Shown here one piece after another: positions 1 to 7,587 of a DNA stretch of 15,700 nucleotides. The stretch is from Lentimicrobiaceae bacterium. GTDB taxonomy: Bacteria; Bacteroidota; Bacteroidia; Bacteroidales; WCHB1-69. Where the stretch lies: contig WQWP01000051.1 in NCBI GenBank assembly GCA_009787485.1, positions 1 to 15,700 on the forward strand, read 5' to 3'. The translations under genes were made by a program, and so were the position numbers. Positions within the stretch are counted from its first letter, which is position 1, and every line of letters begins with the position of its first letter. The notes below the pieces were generated by a model. The model was not told the DNA's origin. It did not search any database and saw only the letters and a list, made by a program, of their open reading frames with translations.

Positions 1-3000
1 CAAATCCTGTCCGGCTTTGTCGTTGGGATGCGCTTTGCCGGCAAATAAAAATTGCACGGGCTGTTCTGGGTGGTTCACAATTTTTGCCAATCGCTCTTCA
101 TTTGTAAAGAGCAAGTGGGCACGTTTATAGGTAGCAAAGCGACGGGCAAAGCCAATCGTAAGCGTGTTATTTTTAATTGATTTTACCGTATTTAAAATCA
201 ATTCCGGCGATTCGTTTCGCGTCATCATTTGTACCTCCAGCAACTGTTTCACCTCATCTAACAACTCGGCGCGAAGTTCATTTTTAATATTCCATAAAGT
301 AGTAGTATTCGCATTTTCAATGTTTTGCCAAACTTCAGGGTTCGATTGGTCGGCAAGAAAATCATTACCCAAAATCTCTTTGTGGTAGTTTTGCCATTTT
401 TTGTGCGCCCAAGTGGGGTAGTGTACACCGTTGGTAACGAAGTCAATATGCAGTTCGTTGGCAAAATGTCCGTCGTACAGATCTACAAACATCTCCCGCG
501 AAACATTGCCGTGAATTTTACTCACGCCATTAATTTCCTGCGCCAATTTGCAAGCAAGAATACTCATTGAAAACTTATCGTTTACATTATCAATATGTTT
601 TCTACCCAAAGCCATAAAGGCTTCCCAGGGAATATTGAATCGAGAGGGATAGTTTGCAAAATAGATACGCATCAGGTCTTCGCTAAAAGCGTCGTGTCCT
701 GCCGGCACCGGCGTGTGCGTAGTATAAAGCGATGACGCACGCACCAATTCCACCGCAGCCGGAAATGCCATATTATGAACATGGCGGTACCGGTTAATGC
801 GTTCTAATGTTAAAAATGCAGCATGCCCTTCGTTAAGATGGTATAAGTCAGGATTTTCTTCCAACAAATTTAACATTCTGATTCCTCCAACGCCCAGCAA
901 CAACTCCTGTTTGAGCCTATTTTCAATATCCCCTCCGTACAGCGTGTGCGTAATGTTTCTGTCTTGCGGCTGGTTGAGGTCGAAATCTGTATCTAACAGA
1001 TACAAAGGGATTCGCCCCACCGCCACGCGCCAAATTCGTGCATAAAGGGTTCGTCCGGGCAATGCAATAGTAATCATTTTAAAATCACCATATTCATCTT
1101 TAACAGGTGTAATAGGTAATTTTGAAAAACTTTGGCTCGGGTAAAGCGAAACCTGATCACCCAGCGGCGAAATTTGTTGTGTAAAATAGCCATAACGATA
1201 CAAAAGCCCCACACCCATCATGTTCACGTTGCAATCGCTGGCTTCTTTCAGATAATCACCGGCTAACATGCCCAAACCGCCGGAAAAAATTTTCAACTCG
1301 TTGCTAATGCCATACTCCATGCTGAAATAAGCAATTTTAGCTTTATCGGCAGGTTTTTTAACATTCATATAAGATTGAAAATCTTCAAAAACTTTATCTA
1401 ACTTTTTAATATACTGATTATTTTGGCTGACCTCCGTCATGCGGGGCAGCGGCAGAATCTGCAAAATATGCGTAGGATTTTCTTTATATGCTTTCCACAT
1501 TTCAGCGCCGGCAATCTCTTCAAAAAGTTCGCGGGCTTCGTAATTCCAGCTCCACCACAAATTATGGGCAAGCGCTTCTAACTTTTTTAAATTGCTTGGC
1601 AGTTTGGTTTTTACGGTAATATGCGCCCACCGAGGTTCCATTCTTTCCATTTGAGTTACTTGCATCACAATTCGAGATACTTTATGTTTGTATTTATCGT
1701 AACGCAAATCGCTTTTTGTCAAGGCAATATCGTAAGTTTTCAAATAGTTGTCAAACAAATGCGTCCACAACGCTTTTTGCGCCATTTCAATAGCAGAAGC
1801 GTTATATTTCTCTTTTTCAGCCTCTTTTAAATTGGCATAATAATAAATAGCGTCAGCAATCTCATTACTCACTTCATTGTCGTTGTCATCGTCGCGATGA
1901 ATGACCCACGCGCTTTTTTGGCTGCCGAAATTATCCAGCACCCACTTGCCAAACCCTGCTACTGAGGTGGTAATAGTGGGGATACCAAAAGCAATGCTTT
2001 CTAATGGAGTATAACCCCAAGGCTCGTAATATGAGGGAAATATAGACAAATCGAATCCTATCAACAAATCGTAATACGGAAGGTTAAAAATGCCATCTTT
2101 TCCATCTAAATAAACAGGAACAAACACCACCTTAACCTGTGTATTTGGGGAGTTATCCAAATTGTTTTTTTTCAGATGGTTAACAATGGGATCGTGGTCG
2201 GGGGTTTGCAAAGGGTGGGTGCAATAATCGAACAATTGGGGTGTTGTGCACAATGCCTGTTCGGATTCCATTTTTTCGATTAAATCGTAACGATGCCCGT
2301 TTGTGCCGGCAGGTACCGTAATGTAGGCTACAATGGGACGATCGGTACGTTGATCTTTCAATTTTGTCAATCCGTTAATAAAGAGGTCAATTCCTTTATT
2401 CCTAAACTCGTAACGACCACTATTTACCACAAATAAAGTATTTTCTGCGATTTCTTGTCCGGTGAGCGCTTGGGTAACTTCTATCAATTTTTTTCTTGCG
2501 ATGGCTCTTCTTTCAGCATACGCTTCACCTTGCGGTACAAAGTTGTTTTCAAACCCGTTTATCGTAATCACATCAGCAGGTTTTTTCAAAAAAGCGTTGC
2601 ACTCACGATTGGTAATTTGGCTCACCGTAGTAAAACCATCTGCGTATTTTGCAGAAAGATGTTCTAAAGAATGTTTGGACTGTACACTAAATTGTTGTGC
2701 AAATTCCTGGGAATTATAATTTTCCATCACTCCATATAGTGGTAACAAATTTCCGGCGATGCAACGCCCAAGCACAGTGGCATGGGTGGTGAAAACGGTC
2801 GCAATTTGTGGAACATCTTCTTCAAGATGCAAGATTCCCGTTCCGGTCATCCACTCGTGGAAATGCGCAATAATTTTATCCGTAGCGTAACAGTAGTAGT
2901 TGTAGAAACTCTCGATGACGCGCGCGGCGGCATAGCCGAAGAGGGCAGGCTCGATGTAGTCCCACTGCCCCGAAATAGAATCTAACTGATATTTAAGCCA

Positions 3001-3324
3001 AAACTGTGTAAGAATTTCATTTTTTTTCTCAAAAAAAGGAGTGAAGTCCACTAAAATCACAATAGGGTTGCCGCTGATATTCCAGCGCCCTGTGCGAATG
3101 CGCAGCCCTTCGCTTTGCGCAAGCTCCCTCCAGTTTTTAAAAAGAGAGAGGTCTTCCATAAAATCGGAGTTATCCTCCTTCGACAATTCCGGTCCTATGC
3201 AAATATAATTGTCGCCGTAATTTTGAACGGCTGTAAAGGCTTTTGTGGACAAAACGGTGTAAATACCGCCTACTTTGTTGCAAATTTCCCAACTGGTTTC
3301 AAAAACATAGTCTGCTTGCTTCAT
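1..3324 (-). CDS. glgP: Glycogen synthase (GT3) / alpha-glucan phosphorylase (GT35) fusion, 3' end outside window
   Basis: I read one uninterrupted frame of 1108 codons from an ATG at 3324 to the left edge; no in-frame stop occurs. Residues 1 to about 565 are a GT3 glycogen synthase: the start has SWEICNKVGGIYTVLSTKA, then HFHEWMTGTG, PADVITINGFE, and PSYYEPWGYTP near 429-439, which carries the family's conserved acidic residue. From about 569 a GT35 phosphorylase follows: LWWSWNYEAR (589), MEYGISNELKIFSGGLGMLA (669), HLNEGHAAF (829), HTPVPAGHD (near 866), GFARRFATYKRA and QFLFAGKAHP (near 1090). The pyridoxal-phosphate lysine segment should lie beyond the edge, so about 300 residues are missing. 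Known family roles are alpha-1,4 chain extension from a sugar nucleotide and phosphorolysis to glucose-1-phosphate, in the cytoplasm. Having both on one chain implies co-regulated glycogen build-up and breakdown (inference). It lies 105 bp downstream of guaA with its own -7-like element. Confidence 0.93.
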   Translation of the reverse strand, partial: MKQADYVFETSWEICNKVGGIYTVLSTKAFTAVQNYGDNYICIGPELSKEDNSDFMEDLSLFKNWRELAQSEGLRIRTGRWNISGNPIVILVDFTPFFEKKNEILTQFWLKYQLDSISGQWDYIEPALFGYAAARVIESFYNYYCYATDKIIAHFHEWMTGTGILHLEEDVPQIATVFTTHATVLGRCIAGNLLPLYGVMENYNSQEFAQQFSVQSKHSLEHLSAKYADGFTTVSQITNRECNAFLKKPADVITINGFENNFVPQGEAYAERRAIARKKLIEVTQALTGQEIAENTLFVVNSGRYEFRNKGIDLFINGLTKLKDQRTDRPIVAYITVPAGTNGHRYDLIEKMESEQALCTTPQLFDYCTHPLQTPDHDPIVNHLKKNNLDNSPNTQVKVVFVPVYLDGKDGIFNLPYYDLLIGFDLSIFPSYYEPWGYTPLESIAFGIPTITTSVAGFGKWVLDNFGSQKSAWVIHRDDDNDNEVSNEIADAIYYYANLKEAEKEKYNASAIEMAQKALWTHLFDNYLKTYDIALTKSDLRYDKYKHKVSRIVMQVTQMERMEPRWAHITVKTKLPSNLKKLEALAHNLWWSWNYEARELFEEIAGAEMWKAYKENPTHILQILPLPRMTEVSQNNQYIKKLDKVFEDFQSYMNVKKPADKAKIAYFSMEYGISNELKIFSGGLGMLAGDYLKEASDCNVNMMGVGLLYRYGYFTQQISPLGDQVSLYPSQSFSKLPITPVKDEYGDFKMITIALPGRTLYARIWRVAVGRIPLYLLDTDFDLNQPQDRNITHTLYGGDIENRLKQELLLGVGGIRMLNLLEENPDLYHLNEGHAAFLTLERINRYRHVHNMAFPAAVELVRASSLYTTHTPVPAGHDAFSEDLMRIYFANYPSRFNIPWEAFMALGRKHIDNVNDKFSMSILACKLAQEINGVSKIHGNVSREMFVDLYDGHFANELHIDFVTNGVHYPTWAHKKWQNYHKEILGNDFLADQSNPEVWQNIENANTTTLWNIKNELRAELLDEVKQLLEVQMMTRNESPELILNTVKSIKNNTLTIGFARRFATYKRAHLLFTNEERLAKIVNHPEQPVQFLFAGKAHPNDKAGQDL

Positions 3325-3369
3325 CTATTTTCAACTTTTAAAATGAGTTGGCGAAAATACAATTTTTAG

Positions 3370-3377
3370 CAAAAATA
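3370..3377 (-). promoter_or_regulatory. Candidate -7 element for the glycogen synthase/phosphorylase gene
   Basis: On the minus strand this reads TATTTTTG, an exact match to the Bacteroidota TAnnTTTG -7 consensus, 45 bp before the start at 3324. No TTTG -33 box is seen at the expected distance. The rest of the 105-bp spacer to guaA holds only a short near-palindrome (3383-3395) and A/T runs. Confidence 0.45.
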
Positions 3378-3429
3378 TGTGCCGGTTTTAAACCGTTTGG
3401 GTTAAATCTTTTTTTGAGGTGCTATTTTT

Positions 3430-4695
3430 TTACTCCCACTCAATCGTTGCCGGTGGCTTGGCACTGATGTCGTAAACCACGCGGTTAATTCCTTTTACTT
3501 TATGAATAATTTCGTTAGAGATTATGGCAAGGAACTCGTAGGGGAGTTTTGCCCAGTCTGCCGTCATGGCATCGGTTGATAACACAGCACGCAACGCCAC
3601 TGCATTTTCGTAGGTTCTTTCATCGCCCGTAACGCCGGTTGACTGAACGGGCAACAAAATCACACCGGCTTGCCATACCTGATGATACAAGCCGTGCTCT
3701 TTTAAGCCGCTAATAAAAATATCGTCGGCATCCTGCAACATACGCACTCTTTCTGCGGTAATCTCACCCAAAATGCGCACACCCAATCCCGGTCCCGGAA
3801 AGGGATGCCTTTGCAGAAACGAATCTGCAATACCCAGAGCTGCTCCCACTTTGCGCACCTCGTCTTTGAATAAAAGTTTCAACGGCTCTACCAATTTCAT
3901 GTTCATCTTTTCGGGAAGCCCGCCTACATTGTGATGCGATTTGATCACCTTGCCCTTTACCGACAAAGACTCAATAATGTCGGGATAAATAGTGCCTTGT
4001 GCCAGCCATTGAATACCTTGCAATTTGTGTGCTTCCTCTTCAAACACATCAATAAAGCCTTTGCCAATAGTTTTTCGCTTTGCTTCCGGATCGGTAATCC
4101 CTTTTAGGGCATCGTAGAAACGTTGTGCTGCCGGAATGCCGATTACATTTAAACCTAAGGTTTTATAGTTTTCCAGAACCGTTTCAAATTCATATTTACG
4201 TAGCAGACCGTGATCCACAAAAATGCAGAAAAGATTTTTTCCGATAGCTTTATGCAACAGTACGGCAGTTACGGTAGAATCTACACCGCCCGACAACCCT
4301 AATACAACACGGTCGTCTCCTAATTGTTCTTTCAATTCTTTTACGGTTGTTTCAATAAACGAAGCCGTTGTCCAATCTTGTTTGCAACCGCAAATTTGCT
4401 GTACAAAATGGTTGAGAATAGAAACCTCCTCTTTTTGGGCTGAAAGTTGCGCCTCATTCTCAATATCCAAAACTGGAAATTTTTCTTTAAACAACTCAAA
4501 ATTAGGTTTAAAATCTTCTAATTGATTGGCTGCAAACAGGCTTTCGGATAAGATAACGCCTTTAATTCCCTCCCAATTTTCAGGAAATTTATTGTAAGGA
4601 ACAATTTCGCAATAGGTATTCATTTCGCGTATGCGTCTCGCAATCAACTGGGTTACTTGCGATCCGAAATCTAAGATGATTATTTTTTCATTCAT
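3430..4695 (-). CDS. guaA: GMP synthase with a shortened, catalytically degenerate glutaminase domain
   Basis: GuaA converts XMP to GMP with ATP and ammonia that is normally released from glutamine by its own N-terminal class I amidotransferase domain. The start chosen is the ATG at 4695 (MNEKIIILDFGSQ), which matches the family start; an upstream in-frame ATG at 4749 would run through the promoter region. The C-terminal half is intact: P-loop LGLSGGVDST (133-141), FVDHGLLRK, LAQGTIYPDIIES, KSHHNVGGLPE (252-262), HPFPGPGLGVRILGE (297-311) and the terminal PPATIEWE. The protein is 421 residues, against about 510-525 usually. The amidotransferase part is only about 100 residues: the usual LSG oxyanion segment reads LSES (49-52), the nucleophile segment (usually GVCYGAQ) reads DIENEAQ (77-83), and the later His/Glu segment is absent. 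It probably needs free ammonia or a partner glutaminase (inference). It is divergent from queE. Confidence 0.93.
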   Translation of the reverse strand: MNEKIIILDFGSQVTQLIARRIREMNTYCEIVPYNKFPENWEGIKGVILSESLFAANQLEDFKPNFELFKEKFPVLDIENEAQLSAQKEEVSILNHFVQQICGCKQDWTTASFIETTVKELKEQLGDDRVVLGLSGGVDSTVTAVLLHKAIGKNLFCIFVDHGLLRKYEFETVLENYKTLGLNVIGIPAAQRFYDALKGITDPEAKRKTIGKGFIDVFEEEAHKLQGIQWLAQGTIYPDIIESLSVKGKVIKSHHNVGGLPEKMNMKLVEPLKLLFKDEVRKVGAALGIADSFLQRHPFPGPGLGVRILGEITAERVRMLQDADDIFISGLKEHGLYHQVWQAGVILLPVQSTGVTGDERTYENAVALRAVLSTDAMTADWAKLPYEFLAIISNEIIHKVKGINRVVYDISAKPPATIEWE

Positions 4696-4717
4696 AAATC
4701 TAAAAAATTTTTGACGG

Positions 4718-4725
4718 CAAAAGTA
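4718..4725 (-). promoter_or_regulatory. Candidate -7 element of guaA
   Basis: The minus strand reads TACTTTTG, an exact TAnnTTTG match, 23 bp upstream of the ATG at 4695. A TTTG lies only 11 bp further upstream, too close for a normal -33 box. This position argues against the upstream ATG at 4749 as the guaA start. Confidence 0.5.
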
Positions 4726-4750
4726 TCGTTTTTTGTCAAAAAATTTCATA

Positions 4751-4758
4751 TATTTTTG
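4751..4758 (+). promoter_or_regulatory. Candidate -7 element of queE
   Basis: TATTTTTG matches TAnnTTTG exactly and lies 20 bp before the queE ATG, giving a very short leader. A TTTG at 4732-4735 is 15 bp upstream, somewhat closer than the usual -33 spacing. No Shine-Dalgarno site is evident. Confidence 0.5.
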
Positions 4759-4778
4759 TCGCGCTGAAAAAAACTGTT

Positions 4779-5408
4779 ATGATAACTTCTTCCGTAAAAA
4801 ACTACTCAGACCGCTTTCTCCCTATTATGGAAGAATTTTACTCCCTGCAAGGCGAAGGCGTACACACCGGAAAGCCGGCTTACTTTTTGCGTATTGGCGG
4901 CTGCAATGTTGGATGTTACTTTTGTGATGTAAAAGAATCGTGGAACGCCCATAAACATTCTTTAACCCCTGTAGATGAAATTATTAACCGAATTATTGAA
5001 AACCCTTCCCAAGCAGTGGTGGTAACCGGCGGAGAGCCCATGTTATATGATTTGGAATACCTGTGTAATACATTGATAAACAATAATATTCAATTATTCT
5101 TAGAGACCTCCGGTTCGGAACCCATTTCCGGAGAATGGGACTGGATTTGCGTTTCACCGAAAAGAAACCACCCGCCATTACAAAAAGTATTACAAAAAGC
5201 CAATGAGTTGAAAGTGGTGATTTGCAATGAATCAGATTTTGCATGGGCAGAAGAAAACGCGAAGCATGTAAATGAAAGCTGCCACTTGCTTCTCCAGCCC
5301 GAGTGGAGCAGCAGTAAAAATATGATACCCAAGATTGTTGATTATATTTTGAAAAATACGCACTGGCGCATTTCATTGCAAAGTCATAAATATATGGAAA
5401 TACCGTAG
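4779..5408 (+). CDS. queE: 7-carboxy-7-deazaguanine synthase (radical SAM)
   Basis: QueE is the radical SAM enzyme that turns 6-carboxy-tetrahydropterin into 7-carboxy-7-deazaguanine on the route to preQ0 and queuosine. The 209-residue protein is of normal length. It shows FYSLQGEG (20-27), the iron-sulfur cluster motif CNVGCYFC with cysteines 42, 46 and 49 in the family's CX3CX2C spacing, VVTGGEPML (81-89), LETSG (108-112), CVSPK (124-128) and a C-terminal SLQSHKYMEIP that fits the family's end. The start at 4779 is the only ATG that leaves room for the promoter; an internal Met17 (MEEFYSLQGEG) is a less likely alternative. It is divergent from guaA. The other queuosine genes (queC, queD) are not in this window. 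Confidence 0.95.
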   Translation: MITSSVKNYSDRFLPIMEEFYSLQGEGVHTGKPAYFLRIGGCNVGCYFCDVKESWNAHKHSLTPVDEIINRIIENPSQAVVVTGGEPMLYDLEYLCNTLINNNIQLFLETSGSEPISGEWDWICVSPKRNHPPLQKVLQKANELKVVICNESDFAWAEENAKHVNESCHLLLQPEWSSSKNMIPKIVDYILKNTHWRISLQSHKYMEIP

Positions 5409-5435
5409 TGATTTAAAAATTTAAGATTTATATAT

Positions 5436-6173
5436 TTATTTTCGGTATTTTTTATTGCTTCCAATATATGCCTGTTCAACGGGCGAAATTGTTTTTACCT
5501 GATATTTTCGATGACTACCTGAGAATGTTGTAAGTCCCATAAACGGTTTGTCGCTATCGGCTCGTTCAAAGATTATTTCTGCCGCCGTATGTCTATGTAC
5601 GGCATAATGCAATTTGTTTTGAACGATTTTGAAAAACTCAATGGAAACATTCAGTTTCGGGTTATAATCAACACTTGTTGCATACAAATCAAGCACCTGA
5701 CGATATAAAACTTTTTCAGATGAACGAATATCACGAATACGGTTTAAAAGTTCGTACCAATAACCGCCTCCTCCAATATTTTTCAACCGCTCATCATCCA
5801 TCGAAAATCCCTTAACTATATACTCTTTCAGTCGTTGTGTTGCCCAAATCCTGAATTGTGTTGCAATACGGGATTTTATTCGGTAGCCGAGAGAAATTAT
5901 CAGGTCGAGATTGTAAAATGGCAATTCCCGTTCAACAATCCTATTGCCTTCGTTTTGAACCTGTCGGAATTTCCGACAAGTTGCGCTTTCATCTAATTCA
6001 CCTTCCTCATAAATGTGCTTAATATGCTCAACTATATTTGTTCGAGAAGATTGAAAAAGCTCAGCCATTTGTTGTTGTGTCAACCAAACATTTTCCTCTT
6101 CCAAACGAACATTCAAAGAGATATCATTCTCTTTGTTTTGATAAATTACTATTTCTCCTTTTTGCTGTTCCAT
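5436..6173 (-). CDS. rhuM: RhuM-family protein, apparently shortened at the C-terminus
   Basis: The protein belongs to the RhuM family, named from a Salmonella pathogenicity island gene and widely scattered on islands; its biochemical role is not established. Family features are the start (GEIVIYQN), VWLTQQQMAELF with SRTNIVEHIKHIYEEGELD, which looks like a DNA-binding helix-turn-helix region (about 29-62), then NLDLIISLGYRIKS, TQFRIWATQRLKEYIVKGF and KPFMGLTTFSGS. I chose the ATG at 6173 (245 residues); a TTG at 6200 would add nine residues. After FSGS the sequence departs from what I recall of the family: about 25 unrelated, lysine-rich residues replace the usual C-terminal 70-90. Only 27 bp separate its stop from the convergent queE stop, so the missing end may have been lost at that junction. 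It sits alone between core genes, which suggests acquisition by transfer (inference). Confidence 0.8.
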   Translation of the reverse strand: MEQQKGEIVIYQNKENDISLNVRLEEENVWLTQQQMAELFQSSRTNIVEHIKHIYEEGELDESATCRKFRQVQNEGNRIVERELPFYNLDLIISLGYRIKSRIATQFRIWATQRLKEYIVKGFSMDDERLKNIGGGGYWYELLNRIRDIRSSEKVLYRQVLDLYATSVDYNPKLNVSIEFFKIVQNKLHYAVHRHTAAEIIFERADSDKPFMGLTTFSGSHRKYQVKTISPVEQAYIGSNKKYRK

Positions 6174-6231
6174 ATTTTTATTTTCGTATTTGGTTTGCAA
6201 ACTTTTAACGTAAGCTACGCCGCGAAAATAG

Positions 6232-6239
6232 TAATTCTT
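6232..6239 (-). promoter_or_regulatory. Weak candidate -7 element of the RhuM-family gene
   Basis: The minus strand reads TATTTTCG, one mismatch from TAnnTTTG, about 58 bp before the ATG at 6173. No convincing -33 box is visible. The 182-bp divergent gap to ackA (6174-6355) also contains the 10-bp palindrome GTTTGCAAAC at 6193-6202. Confidence 0.25.
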
Positions 6240-6304
6240 GTCAAACGATGGTAATGCCGTTCATCAAAAAATGCAACAGAATACAGAATTTATTAATATT
6301 TGTT

Positions 6305-6312
6305 TACTTTTG
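6305..6312 (+). promoter_or_regulatory. Candidate -7 element of ackA
   Basis: TACTTTTG matches TAnnTTTG exactly, 43 bp before the ackA ATG. A clear TTTG -33 box is not seen at the expected distance, so this is a consensus match only. Confidence 0.5.
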
Positions 6313-6355
6313 CAACAGAAATTAAAAAGTATAAATTATTATAAATCATTAGCTT

Positions 6356-7552
6356 ATGAAAATATTAGTATTAAATTGCGGAAGTTCTTCCATTAAATAT
6401 CAATTAATTGATATGGAACAAAATGCCGATTTGTTGGCAAAGGGACTTGTTGAGCGTATTGGGTTGGAAATGGGTGAGTTTACTCATAAACCTGCTACAG
6501 GCGACAAGTATTACGTACAAACTCCCATCAAAGATCATGAAGTGGGAATAAAGTTGGTTTTAGAGGCGCTGTTGGATAACAACTACGGGGTAATAGCCTC
6601 ATTAGAAGAGATTAAGGCGGTAGGGCATCGCGTGGCGCACGGCGGTGAGTATTTCAAACACAGTATGGTGTTGGGAGAAAAAGAGTTAGAAGAAATCAAG
6701 AATCTTTGTGAATTGGCGCCGTTGCACAACCCTGCCAATTTGCTCGGCATTGAAGTGATGATGAAAATGTTACCTCATGTTAAACAAGTGGGCGTCTTTG
6801 ATACCTCTTTTCACCAAACGATGCCGGTAGAGGCATTTTTATATGCAGTTCCGTACAAATATTATGAAGAAAACAAAATTCGCAGATACGGATTCCACGG
6901 CACCAGCCACAAATATGTTGCCCCGAAAGCAGCTAACTTGTTGGGTAAAAATTATGAAGATCTGAAAATTATTGTTTGTCATCTGGGTAACGGAGCCTCA
7001 ATCTGCGCTATCAAAAACGGAAAATCGGTGGATACCTCCATGGGTTTTACGCCGGTAGAGGGATTGGTTATGGGCACCCGTTGCGGCGACCTGGATTTGG
7101 GCGCATTGCTCTATATCGGCGAAAAAGAAGGATTAGATTTTAAAGGAATGAACACGCTCATTAACAAAAAATCGGGGTTGGCAGGGCTTACCGGTAGTAG
7201 CTCCGATATGCGCGATATTGATGCAGGTATTAAAGCCGGAAATGAACGCAGCCTCTTCGCCTTCAAGTGCTTCTGCTATCGTGTGAAAAAATATATCGGC
7301 GCCTACACTGCTGCTATGGATGGCGTGGACTTGATTGTGATGACCGGAGGAATTGGAGAAAACGACATAAACGCAAGAGCCGAAATTTTGGGCAACTTGA
7401 GCTTCTTAGGCGTTGATTTTGATGCAGATGCCAACAATGTGCGCGGCGAAGACAAATTGATAACGAAACTCAACAGCAAAACCGCCGCTATGGTAATTAC
7501 TACCAACGAAGAATTGGTGATTGCTACGGATACTATGGGGTTGGTGAAGTAA
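6356..7552 (+). CDS. ackA: Acetate kinase
   Basis: Acetate kinase interconverts acetyl phosphate plus ADP and acetate plus ATP in the cytoplasm, the last step of acetate overflow fermentation. The 398-residue length is normal. Motifs seen are VLNCGSSSIKYQL at the start (Asn7), AVGHRVAHGGEYF (88-100, Arg92), GVFDTSFHQTMP (146-157, Asp149), RRYGFHGTSHKY (176-187, His181), CHLGNGASICAI (208-219), MGTRCGDLD (239-247, Arg242), MTGGIGEND and the C-terminal TNEELVIATDT with its metal-site glutamate. These match the catalytic residues known for the Methanosarcina enzyme with an offset of one. The usual partner pta (phosphotransacetylase) is not next to it. The gene is convergent with relA, with a 35-bp gap that shows no clear terminator hairpin. 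Confidence 0.97.
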   Translation: MKILVLNCGSSSIKYQLIDMEQNADLLAKGLVERIGLEMGEFTHKPATGDKYYVQTPIKDHEVGIKLVLEALLDNNYGVIASLEEIKAVGHRVAHGGEYFKHSMVLGEKELEEIKNLCELAPLHNPANLLGIEVMMKMLPHVKQVGVFDTSFHQTMPVEAFLYAVPYKYYEENKIRRYGFHGTSHKYVAPKAANLLGKNYEDLKIIVCHLGNGASICAIKNGKSVDTSMGFTPVEGLVMGTRCGDLDLGALLYIGEKEGLDFKGMNTLINKKSGLAGLTGSSSDMRDIDAGIKAGNERSLFAFKCFCYRVKKYIGAYTAAMDGVDLIVMTGGIGENDINARAEILGNLSFLGVDFDADANNVRGEDKLITKLNSKTAAMVITTNEELVIATDTMGLVK

Positions 7553-7587
7553 GTGGTTGTGAATTGCTTGCAGAAAGTTGTATTTCA

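Noticed and set aside
3383..3395. Near-palindrome between guaA and the glycogen gene, a possible terminator.
   Set aside because: The stem is about four to six base pairs with almost no loop and no adjoining U-run on the right side, so it is too weak to call.
4696..4749. Upstream in-frame ATG at 4749 for guaA, adding 18 residues.
   Set aside because: The extension is Lys/Arg/Phe-rich and unlike the family start. It spans an exact -7 element, and the ATG at 4695 gives the standard GuaA N-terminus.
6174..6200. TTG at 6200 as the start of the RhuM-family gene.
   Set aside because: The ATG at 6173 begins close to the conserved start region, and the nine extra residues add nothing family-like.
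6193..6202. Perfect 10-bp palindrome GTTTGCAAAC upstream of the RhuM-family gene, a possible operator.
   Set aside because: A single short AT-rich palindrome is expected by chance at this scale, and no second copy was seen nearby.
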